The notes below the pieces were generated by a model that did no database searches, had not been told where the DNA came from, and saw nothing but the letters and a program-made list of their open reading frames with translations. From Icerya purchasi (taxonomy: Eukaryota; Arthropoda; Insecta; Hemiptera; Monophlebidae): DNA of 64,000 bases. Shown here in pieces: positions 29,641 to 42,971 of this stretch. The position numbers and the translations under genes are program-made. The first letter of the stretch is position 1; each line of letters starts with the position of its first letter. The stretch is taken from contig CM077115.1 of the NCBI GenBank assembly GCA_039619475.1, positions 294,377,756 to 294,441,755 of the forward strand, in the 5' to 3' direction.

Positions 29641-30690
29641 TTATGGCGCAAGTATACTTCCTTGTGGAACGGATACATTTATACTGTATTTTCCCGACGT
29701 TGACGAATTTACCTTTACTACTAAACTTGTTCTTGACAAAAAAAATTGTATCACCGAGTAAATGTCATTAGGCAGAATGTTCTTTAGTTTATAAAGGAGG
29801 CCTTGATGCCACACCCGATCAAATGCCTGCTCCATATCAAGAAAGACCGCGCTACAATATTGTCTTCTTTCCGGTGCTGAAGCTATTTTATCGGTAATAC
29901 GATGAATTTGTTGTACGGCCAAGTGTTTTGCACAAAACTCAAACTGGTGATCGGGCAAGATCTTGTTTTTCACAATTACTTTTATAATTTGATCCTGTAT
30001 TAGCATCTCAAAAATCTTCGACAATACACTGAGCGAACTAATTGGCCTATATGATGAAGGAACTGATAAGTCCTTATGAGGTTTTGGTATAGCTTGGATA
30101 ATAGATTACTTCCATGTTTGGGGGAAATATAAAGTAGTGTTATAAATATGCGTCAATAGTATTAAACTTTTATTCGGTAGATTTTTGACTATTTCAGCGG
30201 TTATAAGATCTTTGCCTGGAGTTCTTTTGTTTTTTAAGCTTTTAATTTTTTTTTTACCTCTATCGGCGATGTGAGTTTAGTTAGCCATGTTAATTACGAA
30301 GGTGCCGAAAGGTATTCTTTAACTGATATTTCGTGTTGTAGCTGACCCTTGTTTTCGAACGATTTAAATATATTGCACAGGTACTCCTCGAGCATCTCAG
30401 CTTTGTCTTCATCGGTTTTAGTCCAATCCCTCTTAGGTTTTCTAGTGAAATGAGGTTTGGAAAGCTTGTTGAGAAAGGACTTCGTAGATTTACATACCGA
30501 TCTGTCCTTTGGATTTAGTTGTGAAAAGAACTGCGAATATCTGAAATTTTTATACTGAATTATTGTATTCCGTAACTGATTGTGTAGCCTATTACAGGAT
30601 CTTTTAAGTGATGAAAGTCTGTTTTTCTGCCATTGAACTCTTGCGTTTCTTGTTAATTGAATTAGTTACCTTATTTCGAACGGAGTATGA
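29641..30690 (-). pseudogene. jockey-type LINE reverse transcriptase fragment
   Basis: Reading on the minus strand, the linker RVQWQKNRLSSLKRSCNRL (about 30,690-30,580) leads to FLNKLSKPHFTRKPKRDW, then IPKPHKDLSVPSSYRPIS and SVLSKIFEMLIQDQI. Next come the palm motif CSAVFLDMEQAFDRVWHQGL and finally NVSVPQGSILAP. The last 127 codons are open (29,641-30,024), while two stops interrupt the upstream part. The element is cut at both sides: the FADD box and everything after PQGS is missing at 29,641, and there is no endonuclease. The pattern is that of jockey-clade ORF2. Confidence 0.85.
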
Positions 30691-30734
30691 AATAAATGAG
30701 TTTCATAAAATCTATCCTCTTTGGGATATCATTT

Positions 30735-30796
30735 ACAAAAAAAATCTGAATAAATTCTTCAACCTTAACAGAACTCGATTCGATATTATTATTCAC
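30735..30796 (-). pseudogene. truncated relic of the 342-codon gene
   Basis: On the minus strand, VNNNIESSSVKVEEFIQ aligns with the start of the 3433-4461 gene, MNNNADPIDIKTAEFIQ. The start codon is GTG instead of ATG, and similarity ends about 20 codons in, next to the jockey LINE fragment. The DNA upstream also matches the intact copy. It is therefore a broken second family member rather than a chance match. Confidence 0.75.
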
Positions 30797-31560
30797 GATT
30801 GAATAATATTTTTAACTTTTTACTAATTTACCGTGTGCAACTAATACTAACTGACTGAATGAATGAATGATTCCGTTTGTTGGTCTAGCTCGAGGCATGC
30901 TTTTCAAAAACGTGTGGTTTCTAGAATATTGCATCAGAAAAACAGCATTTTCTTAGTAAAAGTTTGTTGTAGACATGTCTGAATGTAGTTTCCAAGGATT
31001 TTGGATGTAGACATATGTATACGTGTGTGTGTACGCGCGCATGTATGTTTAGAACGCGTTCGCAATGGAAAATGCGGGTGTTCGAACATGCTGTGCATTT
31101 TTGTGACGGTTGAGATTATGGTAGACTTATAAAAATGAATAAAATGCATTATGAACGACCGGAAAAAATGTTCGGAAGCGTTAAAATATACTTAGGCTAA
31201 TTTTACAACCCTTAGGCTTATATAAAATATATCATGAGTGATAGGAATATCAGCGATAGCGGATGTGTGTATATGGGGAAAATGCCGGTGAGTTTTCACA
31301 GGGCTATCACGGGGACAGGTGTATGCGTAGGAACAGTCGGCACGCTTCCGAAACGAAATGTGTGAACGGTAGATTAATTTTTAGAATCGGAAAAATAAAC
31401 AGATTACGAAAGATCAGAAAAAGTTGTCGAAAATTAAAAAATAAAATCTATAGCTATTAATTTTGAAAATTCATGATAGCATATGCATATGCATAGCTTG
31501 CGCAGGAACAGATAATGCGCTTTCGCGGTGGTCAAGGCTTTAAATACTTAAAAGCGATTG
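30797..31560. repeat. second copy of the upstream region plus about 2 units of the 200-bp repeat
   Basis: The first 20 bases repeat the sequence upstream of the 342-codon gene exactly. A diverged copy of 4500-4770 follows, including a TG/CG microsatellite-like tract at 31,023-31,045. From 31,140 the blocks 'atgttcggaagcgttaaaat', 'tacttaggctaattttacaa' and 'gcgctttcgcggtgg' reproduce the array at 4960-6800. Confidence 0.7.
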
Positions 31561-31614
31561 CCCCGTCGATTTGCTGTACTATTTTCATCTTGCAATACTG
31601 TTTTTTTTTTGCTT

Positions 31615-32410
31615 TTAGGATTCCGTAATAACATACGCAATCCTAATAAGATGGTACACAAACGACAAAAATATTCAATTAAAATATCCGATAACTCACG
31701 AACGGCTTGACACGTATAAACTTCAAATTTGGAACATAAATTACAATTAAAATTATCTTTAAAACGATCCATAACTTGAAGATGACCGATTACCCTGGGC
31801 GGCAAAAAACCCAAAAAACCGTCAAGAATATATGGTACATAAAACGACCTCAAAAATCACTTAAAAAATCACAACTCATCACCCGATAAATCTATAAAGC
31901 TGAAATTTACAATATAAACTAAAATGTAGGAGTCCTTGCATAAAATAGAAAAAATTTCGGTACAAAAGTTATGTAAAGTTGCCGAAAAGTTCAAAAAAGC
32001 GCAAAAAATGACGTGTCCCTCCCCTAGAGCCGCGAGTATTACAGTTGAAAATTCTAAACGCGGTTTAAAATACGCGCATCTCCATATATTTCTCTGGTTT
32101 GGAACATCCGGATATCTAACTTTGAAATTAGACCCTCAGGGCGCCGAAAGGTCGAAATTTTGGGGAAATTTTTTTTTTTCCCCCGGGCTTGTGATATATT
32201 ATTAGAAAGATCGATATTTGTCGGGAACGAAACAGTATTTATTTTTCTTAACGAAACTTTCAAAGTTGCCAAAAAGTTCAAAAAAACGCGAGCTCTAATT
32301 TGTAGCCCCTCTTTGCGACGCGAGTATTATAGCTATACATTTGGAACAAGGTATAAAATATGCGACTCCACATATATTTCTCTGGTTTGAAACATCCCTT
32401 TTGGCTTTAT
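31615..32410. repeat. hairpin-ended dispersed repeat, copy 1 (inverted relative to copy 2)
   Basis: Starts with an imperfect palindrome 'ttaggattccgta..acatacgcaatcctaa' and runs through 'cctgggcggcaaaaaaccca', 'catcacccgataaatctata' and 'aggagtccttgcataaaata' into about two units of a 290-bp internal repeat. The units are marked by 'gtttg(g/a)aacatcc' at 32,097 and 32,384. The 31,615-32,260 part matches the reverse complement of 38,507-39,148 at very high identity. The open frame at 31,936-32,205 is conserved with the other copy only because the DNA is. Confidence 0.8.
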
Positions 32411-32683
32411 CGGAATACGAGACTGCAGCGGTTTTTAGGATTTGGTTCGGATCGTTGTACAATAATTTGCGTTAGTAGTGTTAGTACGAAGGCTAAAAAA
32501 CGGAACGGGATCGCAGGTTAAACAGTAAACAGCGATTTTTCGGTCTTATGACTAAAAAAGTACTACTAGCGTAATAACAGTGTTAAACAATGAAATAGCA
32601 AATCTGTATTATTTCCTGTTTTTTCTTTTTTTTTTTATATATATAATTCGTGGTTGTTGTTTCTTTGCATTTAGCTTGCTACC
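32411..32683. other. unique spacer left of the rpoB fragment
   Basis: About 270 bp of unremarkable DNA ending in a T-run and (TA)n near 32,620-32,645. No bacterial similarity is visible here. Confidence 0.5.
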
Positions 32684-34794
<2,111 letters not shown>

Positions 34795-35165
34795 CTTTCT
34801 TTTTTTTTTATTTTGGGCTCGTCAATTATCCAGAAACGATTATAATAGGAAGGAGTCAATTATATCTTCATACGATATCAAATGTTGTTAGGAGAAAATA
34901 ATCGATATAATGGGAACAATGTGATTAGAAGGAAAAGATAGGACATAAGAGGCGCAATATGGAGTAGGAACACCGAGTATCAATAAAATGGAATAGAAAG
35001 CAGAGCACTCAGCAGAAAGAGATGAACACTTAATAAACACGTGATTAACGTTGCAAAGTAGAAAATTCATTTTGTAATTTAGCTTCGGATGCTGAAGATA
35101 AGGTTAAAAATGAGAAAACAAGTTAGATTTTAATTTAAACAGAGATGGTGGAAATGAAGGCGGCT
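34795..35165 (-). mobile_element. 5'-truncated copy of the I-type LINE (3' end only)
   Basis: A poly-T run at 34,795-34,814, the reverse complement of the poly-A tail, is followed by 'ttttgggctcgtcaattatc', the family 3' end. The minus strand encodes the C-terminus: NHVFIKCSSLSAECSAF, then PTPYCASYVLSFPSNHIVP, matching residues about 745-795 of the fuller ORF2 at 42,972-45,392. It is about 370 bp of the roughly 5.9-kb element. Confidence 0.85.
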
Positions 35166-37576
35166 AGCTAGCACAAATCAAATACGATTATGTTTTTGAT
35201 TTTTTTTTTTTTGTTTTCATATGTAAAAACGTAATAAAAGAAATCGATGTAATTCTTTTTGAACGACACCTGTTTAACTGAAATTGTTCAACTCTTCCAG
35301 TTTCCTTTGTTTTGTCATTTCCATTATTCGCCAAAGTTTTAATTTGTGCTCTCTCGATTGCTCCTTATCTTCCTCTTGTATTTTGCTGATTAAATCCGCA
35401 CCGATTTTTCATCCCACTTTGTCGGATATATATTTTATATTTTCGTTTTATAATACACCAGCTCCATTTCTTTACTCGTATTGCGCATTTCTTATGTCTT
35501 ATTTTCTTATTTTCTCTCTAGCATGGCTGCTATTGGTTTTTTTTTATATTATCGTTATCTAATCGAATTTAAATTTAACTGGTGACTTTTTTCTCATTCT
35601 TATTTCTAGAAGTAAGTCCTTGGTTGACATGCCTCTTCCCAAAAAGGAAAAAAAGCAATTCTTTAATACGCTAAAATTATCCGTATTAATGCAAAATTGA
35701 AATATGCAATGATCTTATTCTCTTCTACTTTATATTTAGTCTTTTCCATTTCATAGATGTCGGATATAACGAGAAGATTTGATATAGAACATTTTAACCA
35801 TCTTGTTACTTATGACATATATTCTAATTACCTATATAATTATTTTTGCTAGAATTTTATATATTGTCTTCAGATAAGTATTTTTTTTTTTTTTTATTTC
35901 CGGCTATATTAAAAATTCTTCAAACTTATACAAATTAACAAAAAATTTTGAAAAAAAAGGTATTTTGGAAAGTTTTTTTAACCAAAAAAAAAAAAAGAAC
36001 TTAACCAAGTTTCGGGCCCGAGTTTAGTCACACCGTCGGCTGCAGTATTTATGTTTCTTAAAAATCGGAACTAAAAAATTTGTAGCCCGCCGGAGCCCAC
36101 TACGAAGAAGTGAAATTAACAATTTATAAAACAGTTTAAGAAAACGTAACACGGTTTTAAAAATAATTATTATTATCGGATTTAGTGTCATAAATTCTTC
36201 GCTACGGTTAAATTATAATTAGGAAAAGTTTATTTTTTACTACTGTTTATCCGTATCGGTTGTATTGAATTTGATGCGATAGGACCAAAAGGGAAAGGAA
36301 AAATAAATTCTCGTTAAATCGCATTAAAATAGCGTTAAATTCGAATGCGTTTCTATATCAAAATTAACAAACTGCAACAATCAGCCAATTTTCGTAATTC
36401 CAAAATTCTTTTCAGCAATGTCTTCAATTAATTCTAGACAACCAATTTAATAAACATTATGTAATTTATTAAGGTACCAAAAGTCGCAAAAGTTGCTAAA
36501 GATAATATTATTGAATGAGTAATTATTATACATATATATGCATATTGATTATGTCATTCTTACGTTGGGGGCAGTAAGAAAATCCTATTACATTTTTTGT
36601 GATGTATTTGGTCATAACATTATTAACAAACACAAAATTCATGGTAGACATTATTTATTGAACAGAATAAAATATACTGCTCGATAACGAAAGTACAAAA
36701 CAAGGTGCATAAAAGTGTAAATTGAACATGACTATGTTACCTCTCGTACTATAACAACAAAAAGAAAAAGGAAATACTAACGTACATGCATGCAGGAATT
36801 TAATATTTAAAGGTTTTGAATATAATAGAACCAGAAAAAAAAAAAAAAAAAAAAGAAACTAGAAAAAGATAAGGTTCAGACTCGAGACTGGTTTCATAGG
36901 ATGACTGGAACATTGTAGTGGTAGAATTTAGTGAACAGTTTTTCTTCATGAAGGGTCAGCGTTAAATTTATTTTTCCACTATGATGATAATGTTTAATAT
37001 TTATTTATATACATTCCGTCCATTGATGATTGATTTGATTCGTTTCTTTTCTTACAACTACAATTCACTCTATTTAGCAAGTATCACTTAAAAACTTAAT
37101 CTTAAAGAGAAATTGTAAATTCTAGATAATTAAATAAAATAATGTTCATAACGTTAATATTTAATAATGATAATAAAAGAATTGTTTCTTCCACAAAAAT
37201 TATTGTTTTATTCCTGAAAAAGAGTAAGGGGAACTTCGTTCCTGACGGAGATCCCATGACCGCACACAATTTTTTCATTTCGTAATGATCATCTTGTAGT
37301 TAATGATTTAGTATAAGTCTCTAAGTGTCATATAGATAAATTAATTGATTTACTTTTTCCGCATAAGCCGTTGCATCATTTCATTCCAGGACACTGTGAA
37401 GTTTAATTAAGTGATACATACAGCGATCAACAGTTGGTGCCAATTCATGTGGAACTTTCCGAGATTTGCGATGGATAAGTTTAGATCTTTTAATAATTAG
37501 TATTTTAGTGTTACTAACCGATGCTAAATTTAGATTATTAGGTATATAACCTGCCTTAGAAAAAAACGTTTTTTTC
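35166..37576. other. intergenic, no supported gene
   Basis: About 2.4 kb, AT-rich, with T- or A-runs at 35,880-35,896, 35,987-35,996 and 36,836-36,855 that may be worn retrotransposon tails. A hydrophobic 92-codon frame at 35,284-35,562 has no motif. At 37,214-37,265 a short GC-richer stretch may belong to a repeat. Confidence 0.45.
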
Positions 37577-39148
37577 TTCAAAATTTCGAACTTTCGGCAC
37601 TGCAAGGGCCCAATTTTAAAACTGGAAATCCAGATGTTCCAAACTAAAAGAAATATAAGGGGATGCGCACGTTTTTAGACGCCTTCAAAATTTTTAGCTG
37701 TAATATTCGTGGAGCTAGGGGGGAGACACGTAATTATTTTTGTTTTTTTGAACTTTTCCAAAACTTTGAAAGTTTCGTTAAATTACAGAAATATACGTGG
37801 AAGTACATATTTTTAATCATGTTTAAAATTTTTAGTTATAATACTCGCAGCGCCCGGGGACACGCAATTTTTCGCGCTTTTTTGAGCTTTACAGCAACTT
37901 CGAAAGTTTTGTTAAGGAAATAAAATACGGTTTCATTCCTGACAAATAGAGATCTTTCTAATGATATATCACAAGCCCAAGAAAAAAAATATTTTTTTCA
38001 AAAATCTCGTGCTTTCGGCGCCCCGAGGGTTCAATTTTAAAGCTGGAAACTCAGATGTTCCAAACTAGAGAAATATACGTGAAACCAAGGGCGTCGCCAG
38101 CCGATGGGCCAGGAGGGAGCAAGATGAGTTGCCAGCCGCCAGGGGGGAGGGCAAGATGATAGAAAAAGGATATGAGTTATAGAAAAAATAAAATTTATAA
38201 GTTGTAAAGGCTTAATATTTTATTAAACAAGAATAAAATATTAATTATAACATAATTTTCGTGGGTTTCTGGCAAATTATTCATGATTACGTGCCTATGA
38301 ATACTCATTATGGCCAGTTGATTAAAAAGTTTCAAGGCTCCAGGGGAAGCAGCTGCCCCCCTGCCCCCCGCTGGCGACGCCCATGCGTGGAACCGCATAT
38401 TTTTAACCGCGTTTGAAATTTTTTGTCGATAATATCCGTGGTGTTAGGGGGGGGGCACGTCATTTTTCGCGCTTTTTTGAACTTTACGGCAACTTTGAAA
38501 GTTTCGTTAAGGAAATGAAATACTGTTTCGCTCCCGACAAATATCGATCTTTCTAATAATATATCACAAGCCCGGGAAAAAAAAAAATTTTCCCAAAATT
38601 TCGACCTTTCGGCGCCCTGAGGGTCTAATTTCAAAGTTAGATATCCGGATGTTCCAAACCAGAGAAATATATGGAGATGCGCGTATTTTAAACCGCGTTT
38701 AAAATTTTCAGCTGTAATACTCGCGGCGCTAGGGGAGGGACACGTCATATTTTGCGCTTTTTTGAACTTTTCGGCAACTTTACATAACTTTTGTACCGAA
38801 ATTTTTTTTATTTTATGCAAGGACTCCTACATTTTAGTTTATATTGTAAATTTCAGCTTTATAGATTTATCGGGTGATGAGTTGTGATTTTTTAAGTGAT
38901 TTTTGAGGTCGTTTTATGTACCATATTATATATGCTTGACGGTTTTTTGGGTTTTTTGCCGCCCAGGGTAATCGGCCATCTTTAAGTTATGGATCGTTTT
39001 AAAGATAATTTTAATTGTAATTTATGTTCCAAATTTGAAGTTTATAAGTCAAGCCGTTCGTGAATTATTGATTTTTATTTTTGATATTTTGGTCATTTGT
39101 GTATCATCTTATTAGGATTCCGTACATTATATGTATACGGAATCCTAA
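37577..39148. repeat. hairpin-ended dispersed repeat, copy 2, with internal tandem units
   Basis: Tandem units marked by 'gatgttccaaac' occur at about 37,631, 38,055 and 38,652. Each contains 'gcgcttttttgaacttt', 'gaaagttt(c/t)gttaa', 'atatatcacaagccc', and 'ttcggcgcc(c/t)'. The right part (38,821-39,148) ends in the palindrome 'ttaggattccgta' ... 'tacggaatcctaa' (39,112-39,148). Unit length is about 290-330 bp. An hAT MITE interrupts one unit. An open frame of 162 codons (38,332-38,820, minus) is formed by the repeat plus MITE and is not a gene. Confidence 0.8.
38086..38385. mobile_element. hAT-type MITE, 300 bp, with 8-bp target duplication
   Basis: Ends are 'caagggcgtcgccagc' and, reverse complemented, 'catgggcgtcgccagc', starting CA and ending TG. 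The flanks are cgtgaaac and cgtggaac (7 of 8 identical). Removing it restores the interrupted 'aaatatacgtggaa' unit of the surrounding repeat. A shorter relative lies at 56,271-56,517. Confidence 0.88.
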
Positions 39149-40043
39149 AAGTTGTGCCATGGATGAAGGGAGGGGATGAATATCATTTCTGCTGAACTCG
39201 TAGTGCTGACTGATGTTCGCCTGTTCATTCCCTCATATTTAAATGTCACTAAGAACCTACATGAACGTCATCTGGATTTCACACTTCCGTATATCGATGA
39301 TAATATGAAGGATTTGAGTATTATATTTCTTGCTTTAAGGCTGGATATGATTTCTAGTGCTGCCAGAGAGTCCGTAATTATTAATATATTTTTTTTTTTA
39401 CTTACAAGAAGAAATATATTGTAACCCATACAGGATGGCATACGTTTCTGCGCTCATACTGTGCAGCCATCATTGAGTTCGAAAGAATACGCTTTATCTG
39501 ATACTACGAACGCGCATGCTGTTGGCAATATACGTCTGGTTTTATTATTGTAAACTTCAACGGAAGGACGAATGTGAGGATTTAGTGTATAGGGTTTATT
39601 GGGTTTATGTTAATTAAATTTAATAAGTCGAGGACCGCGGGCACAGGATCCTTTAATAAACGTGGTTTGCATGAGAAATTAATAACAGCCACAGGAATAT
39701 GTGTTAAGGATAGGAGAGTATTGCATTACATAGAATAGGTAATACATGTACCACAATGTATGATACTTGTTTTACTTTAAATCCTATACCATATATTAAT
39801 ATTTAATTTTAGGCAATCTTTTGGGAGTCTGCCAGTAAGTGGTCTTGATAACCAAACCTCGTTGCTATTTAATGTGTTGAGATTTCAGGAATATATACAA
39901 AAATCACGAATACAAGAAATGGTTTTGTGATTACGTTTTGTTTTTTTCCCCTTTGCCTTGTTTCCATTTTCCATTCGATGCTTGCGTTTTAATTATTCCC
40001 TCATACTGTAGTGGGTCTTCTGTCATGCTGGAATTAAGGTTTA
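39149..40043. other. intergenic, no supported gene
   Basis: Includes an 82-codon frame (39,176-39,424, plus) reading VVLTDVRLFIPSYLNVTK in its middle. It is not recognised and probably chance. No repeats are evident in the remaining 600 bp. Confidence 0.45.
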
Positions 40044-40560
40044 TTAAGTTTTAATATTGTACTGCAAAGAGAAGCAAATGTTAATTGTTATTAACAATTT
40101 TGTATACATTTCGTTATCCATGGTAGCCAATGCGTAAATTACGTTTACTGTTTGGATATTGCATATATTAGCTTTTTCGTAATATTTCAGAATTTCTGTA
40201 GCGTCCTTCTTGGTTAGACATGGAGGTGTATACTTCAATCTATCGTTTGTGTTTTCGTAGCGCGCATTGACACAGGCGCAAAAGTATTGTATACATAAAT
40301 TTTCATTTTTAACCATCTTCGCATTAGAATTGCCATTTTGTCATGGTCAAATGTCAAATAGTACATGCACATGATATAATCTATATCGTATCGATGTTCG
40401 TTGTTCCAAACGGTCAATCATTGTACTTGCATCAGTGACCATTTAGAAGATATGTGTGTTTTCCCAATACTCTATTTTTGAGCCAAGTACTACGAAAGCC
40501 GATAATAGTTTGTATTCTTGTTGTGAATGCGCCTGAAAATATTCACAAAAAATTTTCTAT
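40044..40560 (-). pseudogene. unrecognised decayed coding segment
   Basis: Three minus-strand frames join in order into protein-like sequence. QQEYKLLSAFVVLGSKIEYW comes first (near 40,540-40,470), next VWNNEHRYDIDYIMCMYYL and FDHDKMAIL, then MVKNENLCIQYFCACVNARY and PPCLTKKDATEILKYYEKAN (40,044-40,316). One stop and at least two frameshifts separate them. Cys, Tyr and Asn content and the lack of low complexity argue for a once-coding sequence. I do not recognise the family. Neighbours are transposons, so it may be a gene carried by an element, or an old exon. Confidence 0.35.
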
Positions 40561-40794
40561 ATTCAAATTATGTTCTGTGCATATTATAAAATAAGTTCTC
40601 CGCAATAACTAATATTAATTTAATCTATAATGCTTAATTATGACTCTCAAAATTTTTTTTCCTATTAATTATAAGCTAATAGCTTTTGTATTAGTTCAAT
40701 TTGCATTTATAGTCATCATTTACGTATAATACGGATCGTTACATTATAATTGAATGTTATGCGTATTCTTGTAACATTTAGATTTGTTCCAGAT

Positions 40795-41580
40795 TTTTTT
40801 TTTTATATTTATGGGTTTGCCAATGAAAAAATTAGCCCAAGAAATGGGAAGAAGGAGAAAATAACGCTATATTGTTAAATGTTTAAGGATAGAGGACAAA
40901 AATAATTCAAGGCAGAAATAACAGGAGCAGAAGGAAATGACAGAATGTAAGAAGCGCTGTAAGGAGTAGGAATACTGAGTTTTAGTGGTAAAGAGTAGAA
41001 GGACGATTGTTCAACAAAGAAGACCGCACATTCAAATAAAACGTGATCAAAATCGCAAGGAATGTGTGCGGAAGAGGAATCGAAATGACAAAATGCAGTA
41101 GCGTGAAAATGATGCAGGAAAGAGGATACGATTACATTAAAAGTGACAAATAGCCAAGATTGTGTAGTGCTTAAGAGAGGGGAAGTCTAGAAACCATTGA
41201 CGAGAAGGAAGAGATGGATGAATAGAGAGGTAAAAGGAGGTAGGATTGGAAAATGAAGAAGAATAGGATTTAAGTCATAGTTTGGAATGAGCGGTTGTGG
41301 AAGGAAAAACTATATATGGGCAAAAAAGGTACCTAAAAATCTGCCATTGGAAATGAAAGAAAGAGCTGAGGAATCCACACCTTATTGATCTCAACGACCA
41401 AATGACCAGGCATCCACAAAAGATCGATCTAGATCGAGTGAAAAAGGAAAAGTTACATAATCGGAAGAGGGAGCGAGAAGAGTAGATGTGATGGCCTGTA
41501 AAGCACTTTTAGGATCCAAGATTATGAACACTTTATGGAAAAAACATTTAAGACTAAACAAAGAGAACAGTACGTAATAC
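40795..41580 (-). mobile_element. 5'-truncated copy of the I-type LINE (RNase H to 3' end)
   Basis: The 3' end with T-run and 'gggtttgccaatg' is at 40,795-40,830. The minus strand reads, with stops, from the RNase H third-acid region (FIILDPKSALQAITSTLL, about 41,540) through a decayed SHF... tail to DFDHVLFECAVFFVEQSSFY near 41,050. Its truncated left end abuts, head to head, the 5' end of the plus-strand copy starting near 41,585. Confidence 0.8.
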
Positions 41581-41585
41581 ATTCT

Positions 41586-41641
41586 GTTTAAAAAATGTCT
41601 TCACTACTGTTCAGTTTAAAAAATGTCTTCACTACTGTTCA
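41586..41641 (+). repeat. two exact 28-bp tandem copies at the 5' end of the plus-strand LINE
   Basis: The unit 'gtttaaaaaatgtcttcact' plus 'actgttca' occurs twice without a mismatch and is followed by a partial third start. Short tandem duplications at the 5' end are a known feature of I-type LINE insertion. It marks the start of the element below. Confidence 0.8.
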
Positions 41642-42896
41642 GTTTAATTCGATTGTTTAAGTTTATCTATCGCGTTGAATTTCGTCTTATCAGCTTTGTT
41701 AGAGAGAACACGCCGGTGAGTTCGTTCCGACTATATCTTTTCGTTTCTTATCCCATAGTGTATTTCTCTTATCTGTGTTGTAAATCAGCTTTGTTGTTTC
41801 GCTAATTTAACCCAGCTGGTAGCGTCGTTTTAATTTGATTTATTTCATCTTCTTAACGATTTTATTTTTCATCATTTTTGTTTATAATTTTTATTTATTT
41901 ACTTTTTACTCGGTTAGATGAGCACAGCTAAAGGAGAGGGGGGCTCTGCGGCCTCCTCCCCAAGTCCTGCTAAAGTTATCAAACCTTCGTCCAATTTGTC
42001 TATTAATATGGACGTGGACAGTAACTCCAAACGTAAATCTATTGATCCTTTTTCGCCTATTTCCTCTGTTCTACCGAAAGAGATCAGACTCCCCAGGCTG
42101 AACTTAATACATCCCCTGTTGCCCATGTTGTCGATCATCTCAGCCACAACATTAATAATAATACTAAAAGCAATTCAAATAATGTATCCAATAACAATTT
42201 TATTAATAATAATAGTAATAACAATAATAGCAACAACAATAACAATAATAGTAACATTAACAACAGTAATAATACTACTACTACTACTACTAATAATAAT
42301 ATTAATAATAATAGTTGCATTACCGACGTTTCCAATACTTGTTTTGTAAATGATCATTCGGGACCTTTCATTGTTTTTGTCGAAAATTTAGCTGCCGATA
42401 AGAACATAGGCAATAACCACCCTTTGGCTCTTGCAAGATTAATAAATTCTGTCTCTTCGTCATTCTATAGTGCTTTTCCTTAAGGAAAGGGCCGCATTTC
42501 AGTCACTTTCTCTTCCGCTCCTCCTGCTAATTACTTTTTATCTAATTCTGACTTCTTTCTCAGTAAAAATATTAAAGCTTATATTCCTAATAGCGCCTTA
42601 TACAGAATAGGAATTATTTGAGGAGTCCATCCTTCGTTTTCTGAAGACGGTATTAAGGAAGGGATTGAATCATACATTCCCATAGCATTCATTCGTCGTA
42701 TCTATCGTTCCTCCGAGGGTATTAAAATTCCGACTAGATCCATAGAAATTAAATTCCACAAATCCGTTCTTCCAGTTTTCGTTTTCATTTATAAACTCCA
42801 TTTTCCTGTTTCGCCTAGTGTACGACTACCTACACAGTGTTCGAAATGTTTCCTTTTTGGGCATATTTCCAGACACTGTCGTAGTTCTTCAAATAT
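41586..42896 (+). pseudogene. plus-strand I-type LINE: 5' UTR and first part of ORF1, interrupted
   Basis: After about 330 bp of 5' UTR, ATG at 41,918 opens MSTAKGEGGSAASSPS and a KRKSIDPFSPISSVLPK block matching the other copy. A one-base loss near 42,090 shifts into the Asn-rich tract, which then runs NHPLALARLINSVSSSF. Two stops (TAA near 42,481, TGA near 42,619) interrupt the domain before the first zinc knuckle CSKCFLFGHISRHC. At 42,896 the reading is cut by the poly-A end of the minus-strand copy. It resumes at 48,809. Confidence 0.85.
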
Positions 42897-42971
42897 TTTT
42901 TTTTTTTTTTTTTTTTTTGGGAACGCCAACCAAGGGCAATGACCCATCATCAAAGAATTACAAAAACAGGA

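Noticed and set aside
38332..38820. 162-codon minus-strand frame
   Set aside because: It runs across the border of an hAT MITE and a tandem repeat; the conserved reading in 31,936-32,205 follows from DNA identity, not selection for protein.
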